Shown here in pieces: positions 8,680 through 17,052 of a stretch of DNA of 64,000 nt. The position numbers and the translations under genes are program-made. The notes below the pieces were generated by a model. The model was not told the origin of the DNA and ran no database searches. It worked only from the letters and a program-made list of their open reading frames with translations. Numbering within the stretch: the first letter of the stretch is position 1; each line of letters starts with the position of its first letter. Origin of the DNA: Maridesulfovibrio sp. (lineage in GTDB: Bacteria > Desulfobacterota > Desulfovibrionia > Desulfovibrionales > Desulfovibrionaceae); NCBI RefSeq assembly GCF_963677005.1, contig NZ_OY781616.1:813501-877500 (forward strand), written 5' to 3'.

Positions 8680-9422
8680 TAGAAGTCCTTGCCCCAGTTG
8701 GTCCCTTTGTCCCATGCAACCTTGCCCCGGACTTTTTTCTGTTTACGCAGCAGAACATATATGGCTCCGGTTCCTCCATCCTTGGGTTGTGCGGTGCTGA
8801 AGGCGAGCACAACTCTGCGGAACGGTTCCCGGGTGAGCCAGTCCTGTACTTCGCGCTTGAGGATGGATTGACCTCCGGGGGAATTCTTGCCGCGTCCTGT
8901 AACCACCAGAACGCATCTTTTGCTTTGCAGAAAAGATTCACGGATGAAAAACAGCAGGCTGTCCAGTGCCTGTTCAGAATTCATGCCGTGCAGATCTATG
9001 TGTGCTTCGTAGCTGAACGCGCCGTTTTTCAGTTTCTGAAAGATTTTGGAATCGGTTCCGCGTACAAAACCGAACATGTATTCGTCCGAATATTCTATTT
9101 CGAATTCAATGGTTCCGGCAACAAGGCTGCTTAAGTATTCTTTTCCGTCGTCTTCATCTATGTTGAGCAGGGCCGGTTCCGGTTTCGGTTTCTGCAGGGC
9201 AACCGTTGATTTATCCAGCCTTGTAACCCCGGACATTGCGTCCATGAAAGCCTGATCGTCGTCAACTTCCTCTTTTTTTTCCTCGACTACCGGTTCAGGC
9301 TTCTTTTTCATCGCCTCCAGCACTTTTTTCACCGCTTTGGGCATTTTGGGGTCTTTCGCCTCATTATCTTTGAATTTTATTCCCTTGAGGTCCGATAGGG
9401 ATTTCATTTTTTTGCGGGCCAT
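8679..9422 (-). CDS. Smr-domain protein, putative endonuclease/nucleic-acid-binding
   Basis: The C-terminal half carries an Smr (small MutS-related) domain: IDLHGMNSEQALDSLLFFI with the LDLHG-type motif, and VVTGRGKNSPGG with the TGxG motif. Stand-alone Smr proteins include the YdaL and SmrB (ribosome-collision) nucleases. The N-terminal roughly 100 residues are Lys/Glu-rich and look disordered, a common arrangement. ATG start with an aggag-type site in the preceding bases. It is the first gene of a two-gene unit with the STAS protein, whose start overlaps its stop. 247 aa. Whether it is a nuclease here is inference. Confidence 0.85.
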   Translation of the reverse strand: MARKKMKSLSDLKGIKFKDNEAKDPKMPKAVKKVLEAMKKKPEPVVEEKKEEVDDDQAFMDAMSGVTRLDKSTVALQKPKPEPALLNIDEDDGKEYLSSLVAGTIEFEIEYSDEYMFGFVRGTDSKIFQKLKNGAFSYEAHIDLHGMNSEQALDSLLFFIRESFLQSKRCVLVVTGRGKNSPGGQSILKREVQDWLTREPFRRVVLAFSTAQPKDGGTGAIYVLLRKQKKVRGKVAWDKGTNWGKDF

Positions 9423-9793
9423 ATCTTTATCTCCTGAAGTGAACTGCTAAATTAGTCATAAAACCCGGTGAAGTAAATCTTTGTGCTTGATTAAATGCGG
9501 TTTTCAGCTTTCAAGGCTTGACTTTTTCCGTCTCGTTACCATTTTTACATAACGTCGTAGCTTCGGAACAAGACCCGGCTAGAACCAGTAAAAGATGAAT
9601 ATGTCAAGCCCTGTTCCAGCATTGACTACTGATAGACCTGTTTGTAATCGCATACGCCTTTTGTCGGATTTTGTTGAATTAATCACCATTTATTCTGGAC
9701 TTGAAAAGTGATTTTTATTAGCTCTTCAAGGCGTACTTATTTCGACCAAATAACTCCATTTTTGTCTTTTCGCTTATAAAGTGAGGAATTTCA
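9423..9793. other. Divergent intergenic region upstream of sufC and the Smr gene
   Basis: A 371-base non-coding region must hold promoters for both directions. A TTGACT at about 9518 could be a -35 box but no convincing -10 lies at normal spacing. I see no operator palindrome clear enough to name, and no ORF. Confidence 0.4.
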
Positions 9794-10555
9794 ATGCTTA
9801 AGATAGAAGACCTGCACGTCAATATCGGCGACAAAGAGGTTATCAAGGGCCTCGATCTGCATATAAAGGAAGGCGAAACCTTCATTCTCTTCGGCCCCAA
9901 CGGTTCCGGAAAGACCTCTCTGCTCATGACCCTGATGGGATTCAGCAATTATACGGTTACCGGCGGTAAGATCACCTTCAAGGGTGAAGATATCACTTAC
10001 GCTCCCATATACGAACGCGCCCGTCTCGGTATCGGCATGTCTTTCCAGCGTCCTCCTACCATTCACGGACTCAAGACCAGACATCTGGTGAAAATGTGCG
10101 GCAACGGTTCCAATGTCGATGTAGACAGGCTGGCCGAGCGTGTGAACATGACTGATTTTCTGGATCGCGACATCAACTCCGGTTTCTCCGGCGGTGAAAT
10201 CAAGCGTTCCGAGCTCTTGCAGCTTATGGCTCAGAATCCCGGGCTGCTGCTTTTCGATGAACCGGAATCCGGTGTCGACCTTGAAAATATGCATCTGATC
10301 GGCAAGATGGTGCGTACTCTCCTTGATGGTGAAATCAAGCCCGACCTTGATCTCAGCATGAAGGAACAGAAAGAGCGCGTATCCAAGACCTGTGGTCTTA
10401 TCATCACCCATACCGGCCACATACTCGACTATATCAACGCAGACCGTGGACAGGTTCTCTACAACGGACATCTCTGCTGTGAAGCCAGACCCCGCGATAT
10501 TCTGGAACACATCCGCAAGTACGGATACCAGGAATGTGTAAGGTGCCTGCACTAG
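9794..10555 (+). CDS. sufC: SufC-type ABC ATPase of Fe-S cluster assembly
   Basis: SufC is the cytoplasmic ATPase that drives conformational change in the SufB scaffold. The 253-aa protein has Walker A GPNGSGKT (34-41), the ABC signature FSGGE in GFSGGEIKRSELLQ, Walker B LLLFDEPESGVD and the H-loop region IITHTGH. It starts an apparent two-gene operon with a SufB/D-like gene 24 bases downstream; there is no sufD, sufS, sufE or sufU here. This minimal sufCB arrangement is known from archaea and anaerobic bacteria and has been called the SUF-like minimal system (SMS). ATG has gtgagga upstream. Confidence 0.93.
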   Translation: MLKIEDLHVNIGDKEVIKGLDLHIKEGETFILFGPNGSGKTSLLMTLMGFSNYTVTGGKITFKGEDITYAPIYERARLGIGMSFQRPPTIHGLKTRHLVKMCGNGSNVDVDRLAERVNMTDFLDRDINSGFSGGEIKRSELLQLMAQNPGLLLFDEPESGVDLENMHLIGKMVRTLLDGEIKPDLDLSMKEQKERVSKTCGLIITHTGHILDYINADRGQVLYNGHLCCEARPRDILEHIRKYGYQECVRCLH

Positions 10556-10579
10556 CTGTTTAATCCACGGAGGAAAATC

Positions 10580-11740
10580 ATGAATAAAGTTGATCTCAGC
10601 CAATATAAATTTGAAGGTCTGGAGCATTCGGAAATAGCCGATCTGCGCACTATTTCCACAGAGGACAAGGAACAGCTGCTCATGGCAGGTATTGATGTCG
10701 ATACCGAAGATACAAGCGGAACCTTTCTGCAGGTTGACCACTCAAATGTTCATTGCGGCTCTCCCGACAAGGATGTCGAAGTCATGGACATCAAGAAGGC
10801 TCTTGAAAAATATGATGGCCTTCCCGATTACTATTTCAAGCTCATTGACAAGGACAAGGACGAATTTACCCGTGCCGCAGCCGAAAAGCTGCACGGCGGT
10901 TATTTTGTCCGCACCAAAAAGGGTGCCAAAATTGAGCGCCCGGTTCAGTCCTGCCTTTTCCTCAAAGCCGAACAGTCCGGCCAGAACATTCACAACATAG
11001 TTGTTGTGGAAGAGGATTCCGAACTGCACATCATCACCGGATGCGCTGCCGCGCATGATAAATTTACCGGTGCGCATTTCGGTCTTTCCGAATTCTACGT
11101 TAAAAAGGGCGGCAAGCTGACCTTTACCATGGTTCACAACTGGGGTGAAAACGTTACCGTTCGTCCCCGTACCGTGGGTATCGTAGAAGAGGGCGGCGTG
11201 CTGCTTAACAACTACGTGCTGCTCAAAAGGGTCAAGGACCTGCAGTCCTACCCCACGATTTTCCTTAACGGTGAAGGCGCCGTTGCCAGATTCAATTCCG
11301 TTCTGGTCGCGCCCGAAGGTTCGCTTCTCGATACCGGAACGCGCATCATTCAGAACGCGCCCAACACCAAAGGTGAAGTAATCTCCAGAACAATCACCAC
11401 CGGCGGAACAATCATCGCCCGTGGTCATATTCAGGGTAATCAGGTTCCCGCCCGCGGTCATATCGAATGCAAAGGTCTCATCCTCGGAGGAGGGCGCATT
11501 CACGCCATCCCTGAACTTGAAGGAACCGTCGAAGGTGTCGAGCTCTCCCACGAAGCAGCAGTCGGCAAGATTGCCCAGGAAGAAATCGAATATCTCATGG
11601 CTCGCGGTATGGACGAGGATGAAGCAACTTCCACCATCGTCCGCGGCTTTCTCAATGTCGACATCATGGGACTGCCTGAAAAACTTCAGAAGGAAATCGA
11701 CCGCCAGATTGAAGAACTCGATTCCGGCGAATCCATGTAG
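10580..11740 (+). CDS. sufB: SufB/SufD-family Fe-S scaffold protein (minimal SUF system)
   Basis: This is the scaffold partner of SufC, 386 aa, shorter than E. coli SufB (about 495) because the N-terminal region is reduced. The beta-helix core is seen from about residue 130 to 320, followed by the C-terminal SufC-binding region LSHEAAVGKIAQEEIEYLMA. ARGHIECKGLILGG aligns by eye with the region of E. coli SufB that holds Cys405, and that Cys is present. A strong CGGAGGAAAATC ribosome site precedes the ATG. As the only SufB/D paralogue it could form a homodimer with two SufC. A terminator follows at 11765. Confidence 0.9.
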   Translation: MNKVDLSQYKFEGLEHSEIADLRTISTEDKEQLLMAGIDVDTEDTSGTFLQVDHSNVHCGSPDKDVEVMDIKKALEKYDGLPDYYFKLIDKDKDEFTRAAAEKLHGGYFVRTKKGAKIERPVQSCLFLKAEQSGQNIHNIVVVEEDSELHIITGCAAAHDKFTGAHFGLSEFYVKKGGKLTFTMVHNWGENVTVRPRTVGIVEEGGVLLNNYVLLKRVKDLQSYPTIFLNGEGAVARFNSVLVAPEGSLLDTGTRIIQNAPNTKGEVISRTITTGGTIIARGHIQGNQVPARGHIECKGLILGGGRIHAIPELEGTVEGVELSHEAAVGKIAQEEIEYLMARGMDEDEATSTIVRGFLNVDIMGLPEKLQKEIDRQIEELDSGESM

Positions 11741-11764
11741 TTTTTTGTTCGCATTGTTTTTTTC

Positions 11765-11797
11765 AAAAGCGTCTTCCCACGGGAAGGCGCTTTTTTT
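11765..11797 (+). terminator. Rho-independent terminator of sufCB
   Basis: Arms aagcgtcttcc (11767-11777) and ggaaggcgctt (11782-11792) form a near-perfect stem (one G-U pair) with a cacg loop, followed by a seven-base T-run. Confidence 0.85.
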
Positions 11798-11802
11798 GTT
11801 GG

Positions 11803-11896
11803 TTGCCTCCGGCGTCCAGAGGGGAAAAAACTTTTGCAAAAGTTTTTTCCCCTCTGGACTCCCCTTTTTCAAAACCTTTTAATTTCGCTTCGCGGT
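11803..11896. repeat. Intergenic repeat family B, copy 2 with a 46-bp palindrome
   Basis: Bases 11814-11859 form a perfect 22-bp inverted repeat around a central gc (gtccagaggggaaaaaactttt and its complement). The flanks carry TTGCCTCCGG on one side and TTTTTCAAAACCTTTTAATTTCGCTTCGC on the other. It begins just after the sufCB terminator. Confidence 0.85.
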
Positions 11897-12146
11897 GGGT
11901 CGTCGTTAACAAACGTATTTTTGTTGGGAAGATGTTTTGGGGGATGGCCAAATTCGTTTTTTATTGGAGCGTTGAAGTCTTAATGAGCCTGAGAACTACA
12001 GGCTGGTGTAGCCAAAATTACGAATTTGTTCAGGAGAGGGGAGCCTTTTCCATGATGGACAAAATTTCTGCATTCAAATATATGGAAAGGCGGAAGTTTA
12101 GAAAATATTTAGAGTTAATATCTTTATAAAATAGTGAGTTATAGTA
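11897..12146. other. Non-coding region upstream of the YdjM-like gene
   Basis: An open frame spans 11803-12129, but it begins inside repeat B copy 2 and has no ribosome site or recognisable protein features, so I do not call it a gene. The region probably holds the promoter of the gene at 12147. Confidence 0.4.
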
Positions 12147-12596
12147 ATGCCCGGATATAAGGTTCATGTTTCCGGATCAATTGTGGCCGGTATATTGGTG
12201 CTGCTGATTCTGGTTAATATCGGTATGTATGTAATTGATCCGCAACAGGTCGCCGTTCTGCTGGTGCTCTGCATTCTCGGGGCGCTTTTCCCGGATATCG
12301 ATACTGATTCCAAAGGGAAGCGGCTTTTTTATTCCGGAATGCTGGTCCTCTCCCTGGCCCTTATCTATTTCAAGGAATTTAAGTGGGCGGCATATTTAGG
12401 CATTCTTGCCATGCTGCCCGGTATAAGCGCTCATAGAGGCTGGACACATACATGGTGGGCCATGCTGATAGTACCCATGCCTATGCTTGTTCTTCCATAT
12501 TACGTCTACGGGCAGGATTTTCCCACATTGTTGCCCTATTATCTTGCCTTTGTGACAGGCTATTTTTCCCACCTGCTGCTTGATAGGGAATTTTGA
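12147..12596 (+). CDS. YdjM-like (DUF457) inner-membrane metal-dependent hydrolase
   Basis: The 149-aa protein carries the YdjM/DUF457 pattern: an early His (KVHVSGS), the acidic motif ALFPDIDTDSKGK, then HRGWTHTWW and a late SHLLLD. These His/Asp residues form the predicted metal site between four or five membrane helices. E. coli YdjM is LexA-controlled; no LexA box is evident here. The biochemical role of the family is poorly known. It has a weak site (atagtga) before the ATG at 12147, stands alone, and is followed by repeat B copy 3. Confidence 0.8.
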   Translation: MPGYKVHVSGSIVAGILVLLILVNIGMYVIDPQQVAVLLVLCILGALFPDIDTDSKGKRLFYSGMLVLSLALIYFKEFKWAAYLGILAMLPGISAHRGWTHTWWAMLIVPMPMLVLPYYVYGQDFPTLLPYYLAFVTGYFSHLLLDREF

Positions 12597-12661
12597 GGCT
12601 GAAAATTTATTTGAACCTCATAAACCAGAAAAATTAACCTGTTTAAAATTATAATGTTAGA

Positions 12662-12762
12662 AAGCGGCGAAGCCTTATTGAAAGGTTTTGAAGAGTCCAG
12701 AGAAACTTTTGCAAAAGTTTCTCTGGCCCCCGGAGGGACCGCCGGTAGGCTCCCCGAAGGGA
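12662..12762. repeat. Intergenic repeat family B, copy 3
   Basis: It reads GCGGCGAAGCCTTATTGAAAGGTTTTGAAGAGTCC, a perfect inverted repeat agagaaacttttgcaaaagtttctct, then CCCCCGGAGGGACCGCCGG. It lies between the convergent YdjM-like gene and the glycosyltransferase, in the opposite orientation to copy 2. Confidence 0.85.
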
Positions 12763-12775
12763 CTGTCGCTAGAAA

Positions 12776-13867
12776 TTATTCTTCTATAACATCGATGAGT
12801 TTACCGAGAACCAGTGGTGTATTGAAATTTTCGAGCACTTTTTTTCTTCCGTTTGTGCCCATTTCCGTTCTCAATTCAGCATTCAGTATAAGTTTTTCCA
12901 GCGCGACGGCCAGTTTTTCGGAGTCTTTTGGAGGCACGAGAATGCCGGTTTTGTTGTCGCTTACAACTTCGGGATTGGAGCTTATGTTGAATCCGACTAT
13001 TGGTTTTCGCAGGGTCATGGCTTCTACAAGGGCATAGCCGAATCCTTCCCAGAGAGATGGCAGGCAGAAAATATGCTGTGAAGCGTGAAATGATTTCATG
13101 TTTTCCACGAAACCGAGAAATTTTACGACATTGCTCACGCCCAGTTTTGCGGCGTAATCTTTTAATTCACCTTCCATTTCACCTTTTCCGGCAATCAGGA
13201 TTTTGAAATTAAGGTTCTTTTCTTTGAGAATTTTTGCGGCTTCAAGGAGATATTTCTGTCCTTTCTGCGCTGTAAGCCGGGCCGCATTTCCTATCACTAT
13301 TTCATTTTCAAGCGGTGTATATAGCTGTTCAAAAGGTTGGGAATCGAATTCGGATACATCGAATCCGTTGTAGATCAGGCGGATTTTTGCCTCGTCAATC
13401 AGGTCGGGATTGTTGGCCAGGACTGTCCTTTTTGTTTCAAGGGAGTTCACGATAAGCCGGTCTGCAATGTTGGAAAATACGTAGCGGTTAAGGGCGCTGT
13501 TTTTTACCGGAACGGCTATTCCGCGGCGATAGATGATCCGCTTGACTCCGGCTCTTTTTGCGGCGAAGCCGCCGCTTTTGAGGTCGGATGGCAGGGCGGT
13601 TATCAGGGTTTCAATGCGGTTTTCACGGAAAAATGATTTCAGGCGCTGCATCAGGAACGGATTGAGAAAGGATAGATTGCCGATGCGTTCACTGTGAAGT
13701 GTTATTCCGGGTTCGTTCTGCAGTCTTTGATACAATTCCGAGCGGTTGTTGGTTACCACAAAGACTTTGTATCCTTTGTCCCGCAGCAGCAGGGAAAAAT
13801 GATGATTCCATTTTTCCCCGCCGCCCCAGGCTTTATTGCTGTTGAAGAAGCATATGTTTTTATTCAC
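12776..13867 (-). CDS. GT4-family glycosyltransferase
   Basis: The 363-aa product is a two-Rossmann-domain (GT-B) retaining glycosyltransferase. The N-terminal domain opens with NICFFNSNKAWGGGEKW, typical of acceptor-binding halves with a glycine-rich loop. The C-terminal domain has GNAARLTAQKGQKYLLEAA and the E-x7-E-type donor motif in PSLWEGFGYALVEAM. It could act on lipopolysaccharide core or another envelope glycan; substrate cannot be told. The GTG at 13867 overlaps the end of the upstream acyl-CoA synthetase by eight bases (its TAA ends at 13860), so the pair is translationally coupled; a longer frame to 14182 is only overlap. Confidence 0.88.
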   Translation of the reverse strand: MNKNICFFNSNKAWGGGEKWNHHFSLLLRDKGYKVFVVTNNRSELYQRLQNEPGITLHSERIGNLSFLNPFLMQRLKSFFRENRIETLITALPSDLKSGGFAAKRAGVKRIIYRRGIAVPVKNSALNRYVFSNIADRLIVNSLETKRTVLANNPDLIDEAKIRLIYNGFDVSEFDSQPFEQLYTPLENEIVIGNAARLTAQKGQKYLLEAAKILKEKNLNFKILIAGKGEMEGELKDYAAKLGVSNVVKFLGFVENMKSFHASQHIFCLPSLWEGFGYALVEAMTLRKPIVGFNISSNPEVVSDNKTGILVPPKDSEKLAVALEKLILNAELRTEMGTNGRKKVLENFNTPLVLGKLIDVIEE

Positions 13868-15956
13868 GTAGTTTGAGTCCGAGTGCGTCTGCAGTGAGCT
13901 GTGGTATGGATTCCAGGCTTGGGCAGACGGTAAATCCGGCCTTGCGCATTTTTTCGAGCTTGCCTTGAACCCCGGTTCCTTCCTTGAGGATTGCCCCCGC
14001 ATGGCCCAGACGTTTGCCCGGAGGCGCCGTCTGACCAGCAATAAAGGAAAGTACGGGTTTGTCAAACCCTGTTTCGATAACGTAATCGGCCAGATCCTGT
14101 TCCGCTGTTCCGCCGATTTCGCCGAGAACCATGACGGCCTTGGTTTCATCGTGGTTGCGCAGCATTTCGAATATGTCGGCAAAGGTGGTTCCGATGTAGG
14201 AGTCTCCGCCGATGCCGATGGAAAGCGATTGTCCGATGCCTACCTGATTGAGCCGATCGGCTACTTCATAGGTCAGCGTTCCGGAGCGGGAGAGCACGGC
14301 AACCGGTCCGGGCGAAAAGGGAGTGGTGGGCAGAATGCCTATCTTGGTCTGCCCCGGAACTATGAGCCCCGGAGTGTTGGGCCCGATTATGCGCGATTTG
14401 CCGCCTTTGACCTGCTCCAGCACATTGAGCATGGCCGACTGGACTATTCCTTCGGTTATGCAGACCACCCATGGAATTTCGCATGAAGTTGCTTCCAGAA
14501 TGGCATCCGTGGCCAGTTTTGGGGGAACGAAAATTATGCTGGCTCCTATTTCATGATGCAGCTGAGCTTCCTTGATGCTGTTGTAGACCGGTACACCGAG
14601 GACTTCCTGCCCGCCTTTGAAGGGCGTTACGCCGGCTACTATGTTTGATCCGTATTCAAGCATGAGTCTGGTGTGCAGCCTGCCTTCCTGTCCTGTTATG
14701 CCCTGCACCAGAATTGGCGTATCCTTGTTTATACCGAAGGTGTGCGGTGATTTGTAACCGACATCTGCGGGTTTGAAGTCCGGGGTGGCGGCAATGGGGG
14801 CCGGAAATTCTATTTTCGGCGCGTTTTCGGGCTTAAGGGAGGCCAGCATGTCGAGGGCTTCCTGCATGTTTCTGGCTCTGTAAAGACTGTTGCCCTTGAT
14901 TTCCTTGAGTACCGCAAGGCCTTCTTCCGCGCTGTTGCCGGACATGCGGACCACAATGGGCTTTTCCGGTTCCTTGCCTCCAAGGGCGGCCACTAGGGCA
15001 CGGGCGACGAGTTCGCAGGAAAGGATACCCCCGAAAAGGTTGATCAGGATGGCTTTTACCTGCCTGTCATCGAAAAGAAGCCGCAGGGCGGTTTCAATCC
15101 GTTTCTGGTCGGCAGCACCTCCAAGGTCGAGAAAGTTGGCCGCCGGAAGGCCGGAAAAGTTGAGGGCGTCCATGGAGGCCATGGCCAGACCGGCGCCGTT
15201 GGCAATGAGACCGACCCAGCCTTTGAGGGAAACAAAGCTCATGCCTGCATCGCGGGCTATGTTTTCAACCGGGGTGGAGTGCTCCGGCTGATAGTATTTT
15301 TCATAGGCGGGATTGAGGTCGACGATGTTGTCGTCCATTTCTATTTTACCGTCCAGGGCAAGGAGCTTGCCGTATCCGGTAAGGGCCAGGGGGTTTATTT
15401 CCGCCAGCAGCAGCCCGTAATCAATCATGGTTCTGTACAGATTGCGTACAATGGTGCTGAAATCCACGAAAAGTTCTTTGGCAAGGCCGATGTGAAAAAA
15501 GGCGGCGCGTATCTGGTTCGGCTGCAAACCTCCGGGCAGGCTGATTTCCTGTATGAGCAGGTTTTCCGGGCCCATGTTTTCTATTTCCATGCCGCCTTCG
15601 CGTCCGACGGTCATGATTACTTTGCGGCGCTGGCGGGAAAGAGTCAGGGAGAGGTAGAACTCCTTGCGGATATCGATTGCAGGTTCGGCTCGCAGAAAGG
15701 GGACCTTGTTGCCTTTGATCTCCATTTCCAGAATCTGGCGGGCTGCTTTTTCATATTCCTCTCTGGTATCCACTTTCCGGATTCCTCCGGCCTTGCCTCT
15801 TCCTCCTACGGGAACCTGCGCCTTGAGTATCCACGGCAACGGGAAGTATGGTTCCAGACCGGGCAGGTCATCGATGGTGATTTTCACTCCCGTGGGAACC
15901 GGAAGCCCGGCAGCCTCTTTGAGCAGCGTCTTACTAAGATGTTCGTTGAGCAGCAT
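13860..15956 (-). CDS. Fused succinyl-CoA synthetase-like (beta-alpha) acyl-CoA ligase
   Basis: The N-terminal about 390 residues match the SucC beta subunit (ATP-grasp MLLNEHLSKTLL, KAQVPVGGRGKAGG, EINPLAL and the NLFGGI loop). The C-terminal about 300 match SucD (GITGQEGRLHT, GPNTPGLI, and the phosphohistidine motif PGKRLGHAGAIL). SucCD and NDP-forming acyl-CoA synthetases interconvert acyl-CoA, NDP and phosphate with acid, CoA and NTP. Here both subunits are one 698-aa chain in beta-alpha order, so the acid substrate cannot be assumed to be succinate. ATG at 15956 follows a GGAGGGAG site; the extra N-terminal frame to 16025 is rejected. It is the first gene of a pair with the glycosyltransferase. 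Confidence 0.88.
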   Translation of the reverse strand: MLLNEHLSKTLLKEAAGLPVPTGVKITIDDLPGLEPYFPLPWILKAQVPVGGRGKAGGIRKVDTREEYEKAARQILEMEIKGNKVPFLRAEPAIDIRKEFYLSLTLSRQRRKVIMTVGREGGMEIENMGPENLLIQEISLPGGLQPNQIRAAFFHIGLAKELFVDFSTIVRNLYRTMIDYGLLLAEINPLALTGYGKLLALDGKIEMDDNIVDLNPAYEKYYQPEHSTPVENIARDAGMSFVSLKGWVGLIANGAGLAMASMDALNFSGLPAANFLDLGGAADQKRIETALRLLFDDRQVKAILINLFGGILSCELVARALVAALGGKEPEKPIVVRMSGNSAEEGLAVLKEIKGNSLYRARNMQEALDMLASLKPENAPKIEFPAPIAATPDFKPADVGYKSPHTFGINKDTPILVQGITGQEGRLHTRLMLEYGSNIVAGVTPFKGGQEVLGVPVYNSIKEAQLHHEIGASIIFVPPKLATDAILEATSCEIPWVVCITEGIVQSAMLNVLEQVKGGKSRIIGPNTPGLIVPGQTKIGILPTTPFSPGPVAVLSRSGTLTYEVADRLNQVGIGQSLSIGIGGDSYIGTTFADIFEMLRNHDETKAVMVLGEIGGTAEQDLADYVIETGFDKPVLSFIAGQTAPPGKRLGHAGAILKEGTGVQGKLEKMRKAGFTVCPSLESIPQLTADALGLKLRE

Positions 15957-16269
15957 ACTCCCTCCGATATGTCTACAGTTGAATTTTGTGACAATCACCG
16001 GCGGAAACTTCTGGATTGTCCTCAAAAAGTACGGTTAAATGAGCAGGTGGTTTAACGCATCGTAATGTTTGAGTTATCGTTGTAGTTCTGTTTTCCGATG
16101 ATACTTGTGCCCATAGCATATAATTCAATTATATGGCACTCTCAAGCTCAATTGACGAATTAATCCCCTGAACCTGCTTCTGTTTTTTTGCGGGAAGTAC
16201 GTTACACGGCGGGATAAAACAAATATTTTTCAGTAAATAATTTTTTATCTGATGATTTCAGGAAATATT
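15957..16269. promoter_or_regulatory. Divergent promoter region with a 19-bp palindrome
   Basis: This region separates two divergently transcribed genes. At 16117-16135 catataattcaattatatg is a perfect palindrome (nine bases each side of a central c), which could be an operator for a dimeric regulator or simply an AT-rich promoter element. No ORF is supported. Confidence 0.45.
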
Positions 16270-17043
16270 ATGGCAGATTTTAAAGAATTTTCCGACGCTT
16301 TGACGGATGAAGTGCTGAACGATATGGCGGAATCATATTTCGGAGCACGTGTAGATGTGGATAAGGCTCTGGAATATTTTCATGATGTCTCCGAACGGCT
16401 CCACACAAAGTTGTACAGGGTCTACAGGGCCTGCGTGCTGCTGGAAAAGGTCTGCCTCGGCCGTTCGGGCTTCGATGATTTCTGGCTGTCCGCCGGGATC
16501 AACCGTGAGGTTTTCCATTATCCGGCAGGCGTTGAATGCGCAGCGCTGATGACTGGTCCGGCCATGTCGCTCACCTCGAAGGGGGAGTATGTAAAATGGT
16601 TTACCATAGCGTATGAAATGGTTGCGGAACGGGTGGCCGAATACATGCACGGATCTTTCAAGGACGATGGAACAGGGCGCAAGGTTCGCAGTTCCAATCG
16701 CGAGGATTTTTTCCGTATGGCGGATGAAATCAACTTGAAGATTGAGAAGGTGAACAGAAATGTTACTGCTTCGGACGTGCTTAATTTTACCAAGTCCCTT
16801 GATCCCGAGGGGATGAGAAAGGAGAATATTGCAGGGTGCGTAGGCCCGCAGTGCAAAGACATAGATGATGAGATGGCTTTCACCCTGATTGCGATCAAGG
16901 ACATAGATTTCCCGGAATTCCCGGACCTTCCCGGAAGAAAGGAAATTTCATCCTATATTTCCGAGTTCTGTTCCGAGAATTATGCAAAAGACAAAGTGCG
17001 GGTAAAGGCTCTGATCAAAGAATTGAAATCCGAACTGAGGTAG
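16270..17043 (+). CDS. Uncharacterised cytoplasmic protein (257 aa)
   Basis: I do not recognise a family. The protein is soluble and mostly helical by appearance, with no signal peptide or membrane segment. It has a central WFTIAYEMVAERVAEYMHGSF segment and two cysteines in GCVGPQCKD. I chose the ATG at 16270, which follows a CAGGAA site six bases away, rather than the frame opening at 16252. The next gene, encoding a small exported protein, starts nine bases after its stop, so the two form an operon and may act together. It is divergent from the fused acyl-CoA synthetase. Confidence 0.8.
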   Translation: MADFKEFSDALTDEVLNDMAESYFGARVDVDKALEYFHDVSERLHTKLYRVYRACVLLEKVCLGRSGFDDFWLSAGINREVFHYPAGVECAALMTGPAMSLTSKGEYVKWFTIAYEMVAERVAEYMHGSFKDDGTGRKVRSSNREDFFRMADEINLKIEKVNRNVTASDVLNFTKSLDPEGMRKENIAGCVGPQCKDIDDEMAFTLIAIKDIDFPEFPDLPGRKEISSYISEFCSENYAKDKVRVKALIKELKSELR

Positions 17044-17052
17044 GGCGTTGTG

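Noticed and set aside
10742..11872. 376-aa minus-strand frame across sufB
   Set aside because: It is antisense to a well-supported gene and crosses a terminator; no recognisable protein features.
11803..12129. 108-aa plus-strand frame starting in repeat B copy 2
   Set aside because: It begins within a palindromic repeat, has no ribosome site and no protein-like features.
16129..16150. Sigma-54-like TGGCAC in the divergent region
   Set aside because: The expected GC element does not follow at the correct spacing.
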